From NCBI GenBank assembly GCA_030248135.1, contig JASANC010001836.1, forward strand, positions 124,001-188,000: a DNA stretch of 64,000 nucleotides. Direction: 5' to 3'. Origin of the DNA: Theristus sp. LFF4_11. Its lineage: Eukaryota > Nematoda > Chromadorea > Monhysterida > Xyalidae. A program made the translations under genes and the position numbers. Shown one piece after another: positions 37,101 through 49,126 of this stretch; positions within the stretch are counted from its first letter, which is position 1, and every line of letters begins with the position of its first letter. Below the pieces are notes generated by a model, which worked only from the letters and a program-made list of their open reading frames with translations, did not search any database and was not told where the DNA came from.

Positions 37101-39882
37101 TGGAAGCGGGGTGAGAAACGATTTCAATCGACGATCTAAACACTACTTTACGGATTTTCTTGATGGTAAAATTCAAATATCTTTTAAATAAATCCAAGAT
37201 CTTTTGCAAACATTGCGCGTACCCATATTTGACGTTTGAACATTTTCATGTGCGTATACGTTATCGTTATCCTGCAGGAATCACGGGTCACAAGACGAAG
37301 CAAAAGTTGTTCAGCTCGGTTGTGTTTCTTTATTTTGCGTGTCTACTGCCGGCCATTGCGTTCGGTGTGCTCAATGATGACAACACGGAAGGAAACATCA
37401 GTCTGTTCATTTTAGTTCATGTTCCTGTTAATTCGTGTTTCAAACTGATCAGATTGCCGTATTGCAGCCGTACGAAAGGTCATATTTGCTCAAGCTGTTG
37501 GTGGAATATTCTTCTCACTGTTCGGTGGACAACCAATGATCATCATACTCACAACTGCGCCCCTCGCAATTTACGTCAAAGGTGAGGTCGCTGGCTTCTA
37601 TTTTATTATTTTTTTCAGTGCACATATATTTTACTTTTACTCTGTGGATGTGCTAATGGTGTTTTGTCTTGCAGTGATCTACAAGATCTCTCAGTTCATC
37701 GGCATTGAATTCTTCCCAATGTACGCGTGCACGGGACTGTGGTGCCAATTTTTTCTCATCATCTATGCGTTCACGGAACTATCGAATGTAATGCGTTATG
37801 CGACAAGGTATTGCATTCATGGTCTGCTTTAATACGTTCTGTTTTTAAAACCGTCCTCAATGTAGGTCAACGGAAGAGGTTTTCTCGTTGTTTATTGCGT
37901 TCGCATTCGTCGTGGAATCCTTCAAAGCTATGCATTCAAGTAAGACCATTGGGGTTATTTTTAAACGTAACCGTAATCTTTGCAACCACCGATAAACCAT
38001 TGCAGGTTTCAAGAAATATTACAATGACGAAAAATGCTCTGACGACTATATGAAGAATTTGAACTGGAATAATGCGACACAAAATCTGACTCATGATGTG
38101 GCGGACAACTTTGACTATCAACAGTGTCGGCGGGACACTTCGATTCTCTACGTTTTGCTCATGTTTGGCACTCTGTGGCTGGGCATGTTTCTGTATAACT
38201 TTCGTAAAACGTAAGTTTGATATGGTGGCAAAAGATAAATAAACGTAACAATTGGTAAATTGGTAAACAAGCAGCATATTGGTAAAATAAAATGATTTTT
38301 GTTATTCAGACCGTTTCTAACAAGAGCAAGACGCGAGATCCTGGCTGACTATTCGCTGCCGGTGTCCGTCCTAGTGATGTCATTCGTCGGCTATTATGTT
38401 TTTGATAACGTCTACAGTAGGTTGCAATTGTTGCACATTAGCCAAACAAGAAGTAGAATGCACTAAGGCCCCCATTCATGCTGACGTTTGCGTATACGGC
38501 ACTGCACGGCACGTTTGGTCTTGTGTTATTGCATATTACCATTCATAGAGACGTACCTTCGACGTGCGTCGACGTACGTCAGCATACGTCAGTATGAACG
38601 GGCCTTTAGACAACAAAAACAACGCTGGTGCTCATCTTCAAGTGTGTCATTGGCAGGAGATGAATTCCATTCGCGCCTTGATGTGCCAACATACCAATTG
38701 GCTGACTTGACCAGAATACCGTGGAAGGGCTGGCTAGCGTGCGCAGGACTCGGATTTTCGTTGTCCTTTCTATTCTTTATGGATCAAAATATCACGTCGG
38801 CCATCGTGAACAATCCGCAAAACAAGTACGTAAAAATGACGTGCAATTTTTTAGGGTTGCTAGTTGTGCGTGTCATGCTCCAACTTTGCTTTATCGGCGG
38901 TTATCATTTTCTTTTTTCAGATTGAAGAAAGGCACCGCAACTCATCTGGATTTGCTAGTGGTTGCCGTATTGAATTGCGGTTTATCACTGTATGGTCTAC
39001 CGTGGATGCACGGCTCTTTACCGCATTCCCCTTTGCATCTGCGTGCGTTGGCAGACGTTGAAGAGCGAGTGTCGCAGGGGCATGTGCACGAAGTGTACGT
39101 GCAGAGGCTTTGACATTTGCATTCTTGCGTTTGTCTCACATACCTGTAGAAGCTAACAAGGAGCTAGGAGTTCGTTCTTGAAAAAAAAATGCAGACAATA
39201 ATTCAGCATCACCAATGTCCGTGAAACGCGTCTAGCGAGTTTGGTGGCGCATTTGTTGATCCTCGCGTCCTCGTTCGTTCTATTACCGACATTGAAGCAT
39301 ATACCGACTTCGGTGTTGCACGGACTGTTTTTGTACATGGCGTTCACTTCGTTGGCTGGCAACGAAATGTTTGAACGAATGTTGCTGTTGATCACGGAGC
39401 AGGTATCGTTGTCGTGATTCAGCCGGTTTTTATTGCTTTTTATTTATCATTCTCGATCTCACTGCAAGCAAGGGGGAAGTTACAAGGCGATTTATTAAAA
39501 GTGAAATGGTAGATTGAAAAGTACATTTTGTTGTTTGCTTGGCGGTACAATTTTTGTGGTGTGCTTCCAGCAAGCATACCCGCCGACTCACTACATTCGC
39601 AAAGTGCCCCAACGCAAGGTGCATTTGTTCACTGTCTGTCAGTTGCTTCAACTGGGCGTTCTCTGCGCGTGTGGTTTCGCTCCATACCCGCTCGTCGAGA
39701 TGATCTTTCCAATTATTTGCTTTCTGTTCCTGCCACTCAGGTATCGTTGATTTTTATCCAGCATTTACAAATCTTTGCGTTTCATTTTTCGTGGTGTGTT
39801 TTTCAGACATCTACTGATCCCAAAATTGATAAGCAACCAGTATCTAAACGCGCTGGACGGCAAACAACACAAAGTGTCCTAG
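34147..39882 (+). CDS. SLC4A11: SLC4A11-like membrane transporter, 19 exons, 999 residues
   Basis: The protein belongs to the SLC4 bicarbonate/borate transporter family, SLC4A11 branch. That branch is linked to H+(OH-), NH3, water or borate movement rather than classic anion exchange. Exons: 34147-34843, 35107-35269, 35357-35436, 35567-35657, 35784-35907, 36670-36792, 36886-36981, 37081-37165, 37278-37400, 37468-37581, 37675-37807, 37866-37939, 38006-38210, 38310-38416, 38657-38825, 38921-39094, 39207-39402, 39571-39740, 39807-39882. They sum to 3000 bases with all phases matching. Residues 1-232 are a Ser/Thr-rich tail. The cytoplasmic domain follows ([39 protein letters not shown]), then the membrane domain ([68 protein letters not shown]). 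Intron 6 appears to be GC-AG. Upstream exons may provide longer N-termini. Identity is confident; the substrate is not shown. Confidence 0.93.
36431..36615 (+). repeat. GGACA pentanucleotide minisatellite in SLC4A11 intron 5
   Basis: About 35 copies of GGACA with interspersed GGACG, GGGAT and GGGCA variants, 55-240 bp upstream of exon 6. The complement strand is a C/T-rich TGTCC run. Confidence 0.92.
38463..38609. mobile_element. Small inverted-repeat element in SLC4A11 intron 14
   Basis: The ends are CTAAGGCCCCCATTCATGCT and the near-complement GTATGAACGGGCCTTTAG. The inner part holds direct and inverted ACGTACGTC and GTATAC motifs. About 147 bp, non-coding; it fills most of the intron between 38416 and 38657. 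A similar but weaker motif set (AAGGCCACCATTAAG, GCGTACGTCG) occurs in vitellogenin intron 20 near 58440. Confidence 0.7.
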
Positions 39883-40553
39883 CGTCAATGAACCACTACA
39901 CAACAGAATGACTCATGAACAATTCTTTACGACATTCCCAGAGACATCCATCCATCCATCCATCCATCCAGAGACAAAGTGATACGTTAAGTTATGATAT
40001 AAAATGTAGATTCTTTACATGGAACTACGATCTTTATGAAACGGGCTGTAATAACTTCTGTTTATCTTTACATCAGCTTTTACAGCAGCTTTACATTGAA
40101 ATGATTGAGGAAAATATCTTCTCTTCTTTGCAGGTTAGTCTGATCAATATTGTTGCGAATGTGAATACTCTTGCAAAAACGTTTTGTGCCACTTTTTGTG
40201 TTTGAAAACTCATTTTCATTTCTGCATTTTTGTTTGCTTTTATGAGCGTTGGACTGTATGAACTCTTGGAATACATTGCATTGTAGTACCATATTTTTCT
40301 CTTTTCTGCTGCGCTTTTTGTGCTGACTTTGTGACGCATGTGTTCAGAATTTAGTTGAAACAGAATTTTCTTTTTTATTTAGTGCATGATAGACCAGCGT
40401 AAAGAACGCTGATTGCTTGCTCTTTCACACTTTCACTGTATTGTAGTCGGTTGTTTTGTTTTTGGCTATGTCTCTGTGTTAATTCTCACGGTGAGCTTAC
40501 TTGGAGGTTTGTAAAAAAATTCTAGTCAGATTGCTGCTTTTACAGATTTTGAG

Positions 40554-40559
40554 AATAAA
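40554..40559 (+). terminator. Candidate polyadenylation signal of the SLC4A11-like gene
   Basis: AATAAA lies about 670 bp after the stop codon at 39882, the first canonical signal noticed downstream on this strand. The intervening sequence holds a (CATC)n run at 39947-39970 and no exon. Confidence 0.3.
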
Positions 40560-41411
40560 GACGTTTTATATGCATATTTTTTGATTTAAGCTTGTTTTTG
40601 CGTTTGATGGCAGGCTTTTTTGTTCTCCTGTTTTTAAATGTTCTTATTAGGCTGTTTTCAAATTATATTGTTCTGCAAACAACGTGATGCGGCGTTTCGC
40701 ACCGTTTTGATGATTTTACTTGATTTTGATTGATTTTCAAAACTTTTGATTTTTGTAAATACTCGAATTCTTGTCTGATGAGCAGAAAAACCTCTGGAAT
40801 GTATCTTAATGAGACAATATGTTTATACAGTATAAGTTTATGCATCGACATTATAAAGGATTTTTGCAATGCGCAAAATAAATCTTTTTATATGAGAGGA
40901 TTGATTGAGTTTGTGGGCACGAATGGTTTGTTCATTATTACTAGATAAATATAGCCCTGATTTTAAGACAAAATGAAACACGTTGCAACTTTGAATGTCA
41001 TAAATACCCAAGTTATACCCAAAGCGACAATAACAATTAACAATAACTCCTTAAATAACGCATGTACATTCTCACTACGATAGTTGCCTTGTTGCTTTGC
41101 TGCGCCACATATTATTTGACAGTGAGAGCTATAGCCGCCCAGCCAGTTTTCAGTCGGCCGCTTAAAACAAACATCAATCAGAAACATTGCGCTCTTCCCT
41201 TTTTGTGTCTGAAACACTCGAATTCCGCGGCAGAAAGAAAGAGCGTTTGATTATAGGCGTAATTTCGGGCATTTACAGCATTTTTCTTACATATGAAACA
41301 TCGCCGCTGTGGCGCGCAGTGTGTGACTGAAAATCAGTTTTTACGTCATCCCGTAGCGGCCATCAGTCAGCGTTGAGTTCGAAGAAATTTTAAGCAATAA
41401 ATTATAAAAAA
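40560..41411. other. No gene recognised
   Basis: A+T-rich intergenic sequence between the SLC4A11-like gene and composite element copy 2. Confidence 0.5.
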
Positions 41412-42069
41412 TCATGCGGATGCGCGAGCGAGCGCCAGCGAGCGGACAGCGCATCACGCATAATATGAGCCGTTATCCCCTCGCGCGCTTTTTTCAAATT
41501 TGCTCGCTGCGTCCAGCGAGCATAGTATAAGCCACAAACTTGGCACTGTGCACACGAAACGAACACCCAAAGTTGTGCTTGGAGCCGCGAAAAAATTTTT
41601 ATCCGACTACTTTTCATACGCTGTAGACACGAAAAACCTATTCTGAAAACAGTGTTACTTCTTTCCCTTTGTATTTTTTTTTCAGCTATGTAATCAACAT
41701 GTGTTCGCCCTTTAAATTTTTGCCTGCGACACTTTCACAGTCGAACAAAAATGTTCCCTGGGGTAATTCCATCCGGAGATTTTGAAAATCGGGTTAATTT
41801 TTTACCCAGACCCTGTTTTTGGGTAAAAAATTGGGCATTTTTAATTGTTTGGAGGGTTTTCACCTGGTTTTAAGTGTTCGCCCTTTCAATTTTTAGCTGG
41901 GACACTTTCACAGTTGAACAAAAATGTTTCCTAGGGTAATTTCATCCGTATTTTCTGAAAATTTAGTTTATTTTTTTGCCCGGGCACTTTTTTGAGTTAA
42001 AATTGTGCATTTTTGAAAGTTCGTAGCATTTTGACTGAGTATCAGTTTTCACTCTTACAAATTTTGTCT

Positions 42070-43510
42070 GAGCTACGAAAAATAATAGGAAAAAGGTCTA
42101 GTCCGTAGTAATTCAATGCGCTGATCACGGATTTTGGGTTAGTTTTCTTACGTGAGCAACTCTAGATGCTGAATCGTGACGATTTCCGGCGAATCGGCCG
42201 TGGAAATCGGCGAAATCGGTCCAGAAATGAAAAACAAGAAAACTATGTTTTCCAGTGTAATTCAATGCGCTGATCACGGATTTTGGGTTAGTTTTCTTAT
42301 GTGAGCAACTCTAGATACCGAATCGTGACGATTTCGGGCGAATCGGCCGTCGAAATTGGCGAAATCGGTCCAGAAACGAAAAACAAGAAAAGGGTGTTTT
42401 CCAGAGCAATTCAATGCGCTGATCACGGATTTTGGGTTAGTTTTCTTACGTGAGCAACTCTAGATACCGAATCGTGACGATTTCGGGCGAATCGGCCGTC
42501 GAAATTGGCGAAATCAGTCCAGAAACGAAAAACAAGAAAAGGGTGTTTTCCAGGGTAATTCAATGCGCTGATCACGAATTTTGGGTTAGTTTTTTATGCA
42601 AGCAACTCTAGATGCTGAATTGTGACGATGTCGGGCGAATCGGCCGTGGAAATCGGCGAAATCGGTCCAGAAACGAAAAACAAGAAAAAAATGTTTTCCA
42701 GGGTAATTCAATGCGCTGATCACGGATATTAAGTTAGTTTTCTTACGTGAGCAACTCTAGATGCTGAATCGTGACGATTTCGGGCGAATCGGCCGTGGAA
42801 ATTGGCAAAATCGGTCCAGAAACGAAAAACAAGAAAAGGGTGTTTTCCATGGTAATTCAATGCGCTGATCACGGATTTTTGATTAGTTTTCTTATGTGAG
42901 CAACTCTAGATACTGAATCGTGACGATTTCGGGCGAATCGGTCGTGGAAATTGGCGAAATCGGTCCGGAAACGAAAAACGAGGAAAAGATGTTTTCCAGG
43001 GTAATTCAATGCGGTGATCACGGATTTTGGTTAGTTTTCTTACGTGAGCTACTCTAGATGCTGAACCGTGACGATTTCGGGGGAATCGGCCGTGGAAATG
43101 GGCGAAATCGGTCCAGAAACGAAAAATAAGAAAAGGGTGTTTTCCAAGGTAATTCAATGCGCTGATCACGGATTTTGTGTTAGTTTTTTCAAGTGAGCAG
43201 CTCTAGTTACAGAATCGTGACGATTTGGGGCGAATCGGCAGTGGAATTTAGTGAAACCGGTCCAGAAATGAAAAACAAGAAATCGGTGTTTTCCATGGTA
43301 ATTCATTGCGCCGACCACGGCTTTTGGGTCAGTTTTCTTATGTGAGCAATTCTAGGTACTGAATCGTGACGATTTTGGGCGAATCGGCCGTAAAAATAGC
43401 ATAGACGAAATTGGCCTAAAAACGAAAAATGAAAAACCTGAGTTGTCCGGGGTTTAGAAGAATGTGTGACCAACGTATTGTGATTTTGGTCCGACCTTTG
43501 GGGCTTATGT
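42070..43510 (+). repeat. ~149-bp tandem array in composite element copy 2
   Basis: Nine units with CGTGACGATTTC starts from 42175 to about 43366, spacing 147-150 bp. It has the same unit as the arrays at 11540 and 45830. Confidence 0.92.
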
Positions 43511-44061
43511 AAAAGTCAGAATATTATCTAAAAATGCGGGAGACGCATATAAAAGGAGGAATATGGCCTTGTGTAAGCAGTGAAAGACTTGGCTCGACAA
43601 CGCTTTTCAAGTCTCTGATGTGGTACACACGGATACAAGTACATAAGAGTCATATTTTTGCGCCGTTTATTTTTTATTGTACAGTGACAAGGCAAGGGTG
43701 CAAGTGGCAACCCTCGTACACTGTAGACAAATGAAACTTTCACATTTGCTTTTTTCTAGCATTTAGCGACCTCTAAAACCACTAAAATAACGATCAGACT
43801 TTAGATCGCTGACACTGGTTTGCACAAAGTGTATCGCAGAGGCATTGGGAACGCAAGGTCTCCTTCTGTGGCAAAGGCAATGACTCACCGGTTTATCCTG
43901 TCACAAGAGTTTGGTAAAAAGGGTGAAAATCAACGGAAGACAACACTTTTTGCACTGGTGCTGCTGTATGCACAGCGGTGCGTACGTCAGCAACAACGAT
44001 AAAGCTACATGCAGCAATGTTTTGCAATCTCTGATGTTTCTGTTTTTTTGCACAGAATTTA

Positions 44062-44326
44062 CAGTATAGCCGATTAAACATGGCAGTTTTTTTTCAGGGT
44101 GCAAGGAGCGCGCGAATTTTGAATGAAAGAAAAAGAAGTTCAGAAACCAAATTGTATGCCAAATTTGACGCATTTTTTTAAACTAATGGATTATCCGTAT
44201 TATTCTGTTCATTCTTTCTCCCTTGCACACATGATTGGAAATTATGTTGGCATTTTTGAAAAAGACAACTCCTAGTCAGCGACTAATCCCGCCTTGATGG
44301 ACTGCCTCATTTATTCGGCCATGCTG
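44062..44326 (-). mobile_element. MITE family B, copy 2, nested in composite element
   Basis: The termini are CAGTATAGCCGATTAAA and TTTATTCGGCCATGCTG, flanked by TA on each side. The corresponding unoccupied site in copy 3 (about 47091) reads CACAGAATTTACAGAATTTC, so the insertion duplicated TA. The interior matches 13320-13594 in reverse orientation. Confidence 0.92.
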
Positions 44327-45242
44327 TACAGAATTTCGCACATGATGTGATTTTAGACTAAACTGAAGAGGGCAATTGAAAAATATCTAGATAACTTCAA
44401 AGTTTTTACGCTTTTCAGCAAGCTTTTAAACAACAAACGCGGCGCAAAAATATGACTCTTATGTACTTGTATCCGTGTGTACCACATCAGAGACTTGAAA
44501 AGCGTTGTCGAGCCAAGTCTTTCACTGCTTACACAAGGCCATATTCCTCCTTTTATATGCGTCTCCCGCATTTTTAGATAATACTGTCATGTCGTGGAAA
44601 CAAAATTTCAGAAGCAAAAAAACTGCTGCCTCTCCATTGTTCTCAGAACAAAAAAGTTGACCAAAACTTTAATGTGCATGTGAATCGTAAAGTGCACGAA
44701 CATGTGCGTCTACATGAGCATATTCTTCTGTTTGCATGTGTACTCACTCGCAATTCTTCAAATAGATGGCTAATATCGGAGCTGAAGACGAAAAATGCTT
44801 TTACGACTAATAGAACTCGCTGAGGCAGAAAACTTCGTTTAGCTGCATGAGAGCTTCAAGTTCAACAAAGTGCAGAAAGTCATGGCTCGCAAGGATAGCG
44901 AACAAAAACGAAAGAGATCGCACGTTTCGGTGTATTATCGACTCGTCGCTGAGTGAGCGAACAACCATGACTCCATGTTGTGTAAAAAAAGTTGCAAATG
45001 TTGTCATAATTGTCAGTTTCCAGTGAAAATTAACGTTTTCAGAACATTTGCTTTTTCTACTGCTTTGTTGCAATATTTGTCACTCATGAAAAACATACCC
45101 ATCGCGGTCTCTGGTCAAATCTTGATATCAAACGAAATCACCAACAGGTCTACAAGTTTTTAACCACAATGACAAACGTTTTTTCCCAACGTGCACAACA
45201 GAATTTTTGGGTGTCTGTTCAGTGTGTGCCTACTTCGGTAAA

Positions 45243-47586
45243 TCATGCCCATTCGCGAGCGAAGCGGAGCGGAGCGGACAGCGGATGCAGGCATAATATG
45301 GCCCGTGGTTCGTTCGCGCTAAAATTCCAAAGTTACTGTGCCTCGAATTGTGAACATAAAAGGAGCTGAGAATTTTTTCTCCTGCACACAGGTAGATAAT
45401 CCATAGGTACGCTGTGTGCACCAGAAATTTTTTCGTGGTGATCTTCTACACACGCTGTGTGCGCAAAACATGGATTCTGAATAAGCTGTTAATTATTCTT
45501 CTAACCCCCCTTTTTTTTTTCGACTATGTCATAAAATGTGTGCGCAGTTTCAGTGATATAATTAAAATTCTGACTGTTTTGATAAAAACATTTTCTAGGG
45601 TAAAAATCTTTGGGATTTTCAAATTTCGCATTCATTTTTTGATCCGACGCTTCCCAAGGCTTAAAATCTAGCTATTTTGTAATAAATTCCGAAAAATGCT
45701 TATTTTGAAGTGTATTTGCGATTTCTGCGCATGAAACAAACCGTTATTTGACAAATAACAAAGTTTCCGGGGGTAACCAACAACGGAGAGTTTGAATTTG
45801 ACCTTTATTTTTTTAAAAAAATTAAAGGATTAACAGTTAAATAACTAAAAACGTGACGATTTCGGGCGAATCGGCCGTGGAAATTGGCGAAATCGATCCA
45901 AAAACGAAAAACAAGAAAAGGGTGTTTTCCAGGGTAATTCAATGCGCTGATCACGGATTTTGGGTTAGTTTTTTTACATGAGCAACTCTAGATGCTGAAT
46001 CGTGACGATTTCGGCGAATCGGCCGTGGAAATTGGCGAAATCGGTCCAGAAACGAAAAACGAGAAAAGGGTGTTTTCCAGGGTAATTCAATGCGCTGATC
46101 ACGAATTTGGAATTAGTTTTCTTACGTGAGCAACTCCAGATGCTGAATCGTGACGATTTCGGGCGAATCGGCCGTGGAAATTGGCGAAATCGGTCCAGAA
46201 ACGAAAAACGAGAAAAGGGTGTTTTCCAGGGTAATTCAAAGCGCTAATCACGGATTTTGGGTTAGTTTTTTCATGTGAGCAACTCTAGATACTGAATCGT
46301 GACGATTTCGGACAAATCGGCCGTTGAAATTGGCGAAATCGGTATGGAGACGAAAAACAAGAAAAGGGTGTTTTCCAGGGTAATTCAATGCGCTACTCAC
46401 GAATTTTGGGTTAGTTTTTTATGTGAGCAACTTTAGTTATTGGATCGTGGCGATTTAGGGCGAATCGGCGAAATGAAAACAAGAAATGTTTTGTTTGTTC
46501 AAAAGAATATGTCACCAACGAATTGTGAATTTGGTTCAACCTTCGGGACTTATTTAAAAGTCAGAATATTATCTAAAAATGCGGGAGACGCATATAAAAG
46601 GAGGAATATGGCTTTGTGTAAGCAGTGAGAGACTTGGCTCGACAACTCTTTTCAAGTCTCTGATGTGGTACACACGGGTACAAGTACATAAGAGCCATAT
46701 TTTTGCGCCGTTTATTCATTATTTCGGTTGCACATGGCAACCCTCGTACTTTGTAGACAAATGAAACTTTCACATTTGCGGATTTCGAGCATTTAGCGAC
46801 CACTAAAACTACTAAAATAACAATCAGACTTTAACTCGCTGACACTGGTTTGTCCAGGACCAGCAGAAGCATGCGGAACGCAAGGTGTCCTGTGGCAAAG
46901 GCAATGACTCACGGGACAGACAGTTTTTCCTGCCACACGAGTTTACGTTCAAAAAAGGTGAAAATCAACGGAAGACAACTCCTTTTTGTCACTGGTGTTG
47001 GTGTGTACACAGCGGTGCGTACGTTAACAACATCGAAAAAGCTACATGCAACAATGTTTTGCAATCTCTGATTTTTCTGTTTTTGCACAGAATTTACAGA
47101 ATTTCGCACATGGCGTGATTTTTGATTTAATTGAAGAGGACAATTAAAAATAACTTTAAAGTTTTTACGCTTTTCAGCAAAACGAAAACGAAAACTTTCG
47201 GATTCGCTGCCCTCCGGGGATATAGCGACCGCAGGTCACCGAAACCGAAATCGGGCTAAGATCACAGGTGCCCCCAGGACAGAGCGGGACTTAGAAACTA
47301 TCCCCTCACGTGGCGAGGGTATTGGTTCCACGGAATTGTGAGCCGTCCATTCCCCAATCCCACCGGAGTTTGGTGACCTTCGGGTTTCCGGAATCGGTGG
47401 GGGGGGGGGCGTGCTTCAAATAAAAAACAAACAAACAAACAAACGCGGCGCAAAAATATGACTCTTATGTACTTGTACCCGTGTGTACCACATCAGAGAC
47501 TTGAAAAGAGTTGTCGAGCCAAGTCTCTCACTGCTTACACAAAGCCATATTCCTCCTTTTATATGCGTCTCCCGCATTTTTAGATA
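45243..47586 (+). mobile_element. Composite element, copy 3 (about 2.3 kb, no nested MITE)
   Basis: It has the same order as copies 1 and 2: TCATGCCCATTCGCGAGC start, ~149-bp array (45830-46560), then the inverted-repeat-bounded unit (about 46567-47586). The inner unit holds the G+C-rich segment (about 47180-47420) next to the right repeat, whereas in copy 1 it lies next to the left repeat. This copy supplies the empty sites for both nested MITEs. Confidence 0.82.
45830..46560 (+). repeat. ~149-bp tandem array in composite element copy 3
   Basis: Five units with CGTGACGATTTC-type starts near 45851, 46000, 46148, 46298 and 46446, the last degenerate. Confidence 0.9.
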
Positions 47587-47589
47587 ATG

Positions 47590-49126
47590 ATGAACTGATC
47601 AGCCTTTCTTGTTTCTGTGGGTTTGTTCTTTCCAAAATACACTGGACAAAAAGTGCATATAAAAGTGTCGCCAAGTAAATTTTCAATGTGTTACTTTTTA
47701 GTTGTTTTTTTTCACAACATTTTTAACAACAACAGATGTTTTTAAGCTGGCAGCAAGGATCGGCCTGAAGTGTTCAACTGCGGACCGTTCGATTCCACCC
47801 GGAGCGGGTTTTTCTTAGCACGAACAATGGCAAACCATGATGTCCAATCAAACCAGCAAATGTGTTGTAATTTTTCGTAATGTGTGATAAACTCAAAAGT
47901 TACCCCACAAACAAACGGAAATACCCTAATTGCAAAAAAAACATGACAAAACAATTTTATTGTTTGCCTTTATAGAAAGAGTTTGGCTTAGGAGACCTTA
48001 GTTTTAAGATTAGATTTGGATAAATGTTTATTTTTTTTGTTTTCGCAGTCATTTTTTATATTTGCGATTTGCGATAATTTGCAAAAAATCGCTCCTTCAA
48101 GCAGCCTATTGTTCGTGCTAATAAAAATTCGCCGGGCCAGAATTTAACAGGCTGTACTTCTTCGAGCCGAAATTTTACGGGCCACAACAGTACATCAACC
48201 CAATATGGTGGTATTCACTAAATTTCAGTGATAATGTCACTCCACTCATGGATTTGTTTCGGCCACATGCACATTGATACATTACTGTTCGGTCAAGGAA
48301 ATTCGAGTTGACTTACTTTGTCGAAATAATAGTTTTCCCGGGTGAAGCAACTTTTCTGCAGCCATTATGTCACAAAAACAGCTGGCCCGTTTCACTCATT
48401 ATCTTGACGTTTTGCAGATATGTACTGTTTTACATATGCCGACTGCGTTATTGGTCTGCTGGCAGTGCCCAGCCCACCACTGGCGCTGCTTGTAAAGTGA
48501 CGACAAAAAAGTTTCAGCTCGAGAAACTTTACGAGCGCAGAAAGCTTGTCAGAGTTATTAGCAAGCAAGCATAAACACGGCCAAATTGTCAGAGTGTCTT
48601 TCCCTTTTTTTCGTGGTCACTTGAGAAATGACGTGCTGAAATTTACGGCTGTTCTTTTGTGTTTTGTGAATATTAGTGATGAAGCTGTTTTCATCATTTC
48701 TTGTGTTTATCTGATTGTTTTCACGTTCTGCCAGCAGTTGTGTCTACGTCAGAAACGTCCACGTTGTTTTCTCGCGTGGCGGGTTTTGGTTTTGCTTTTA
48801 AGTTTCATAAAATGTTTCGTTTTCAATGTGGGCTTTTTACGTTTCGCCTTTTTGAGTTTCAATTTACGCAAAACGCATCCGTAGCGGGTCGGTGAAATCA
48901 GTGGCTAGCAAAACCAACCACGTTGTTGATGTCAAGGAATTATTGCGTGTTTAGCAAGCGTGAAGTGCCACAAGAAAGAGTAAAACCATTTCATTTGTGA
49001 GAATTTGGAGCTAACAATTGCGTTTATAGTTTGAAGCTTGGAGCTTGCAGTTCCAGCTATGGGTCATACTGATTTTTTTCTGACAGCTGTAAAAAACGTA
49101 AAAATTCAGTAAAGTTTCCCATGCAG
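47590..49126. other. No firm gene; probable 5' region of the EGF-domain gene
   Basis: A signal-peptide exon for the following gene is expected here or further upstream. A short frame at about 48429 (MPTALLVCW...) is a weak candidate. No repeat of note. Confidence 0.35.

Larger units (their letters stand above)
41412..44582 (+). mobile_element. Composite element, copy 2 (about 3.2 kb with nested MITE)
   Basis: It begins TCATGCGGATGCGCGAGC with a diverged G+C-rich start. A nine-copy ~149-bp array follows (42070-43510), then the ~1 kb inverted-repeat-bounded unit (about 43524-44582). That unit has the same orientation as in copy 3 and the opposite of copy 1. A family B MITE is inserted inside it. 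It lacks the G+C-rich AGGGCAGCGAATCCGAAA segment present in copies 1 and 3. Confidence 0.8.

Noticed and set aside
39947..39970. (CATC)n run after the SLC4A11 stop as a possible CRISPR-like or regulatory array
   Set aside because: A simple short microsatellite in a 3' UTR, no spacers.
42906..43169. Minus-strand open frame inside the ~149-bp array
   Set aside because: It repeats with the array and encodes the same peptide twice; there is no conservation of frame between units.
48546..48884. Hydrophobic open frame as signal-peptide exon of the EGF gene
   Set aside because: T-rich composition explains the hydrophobicity; no donor in the required phase was evident.
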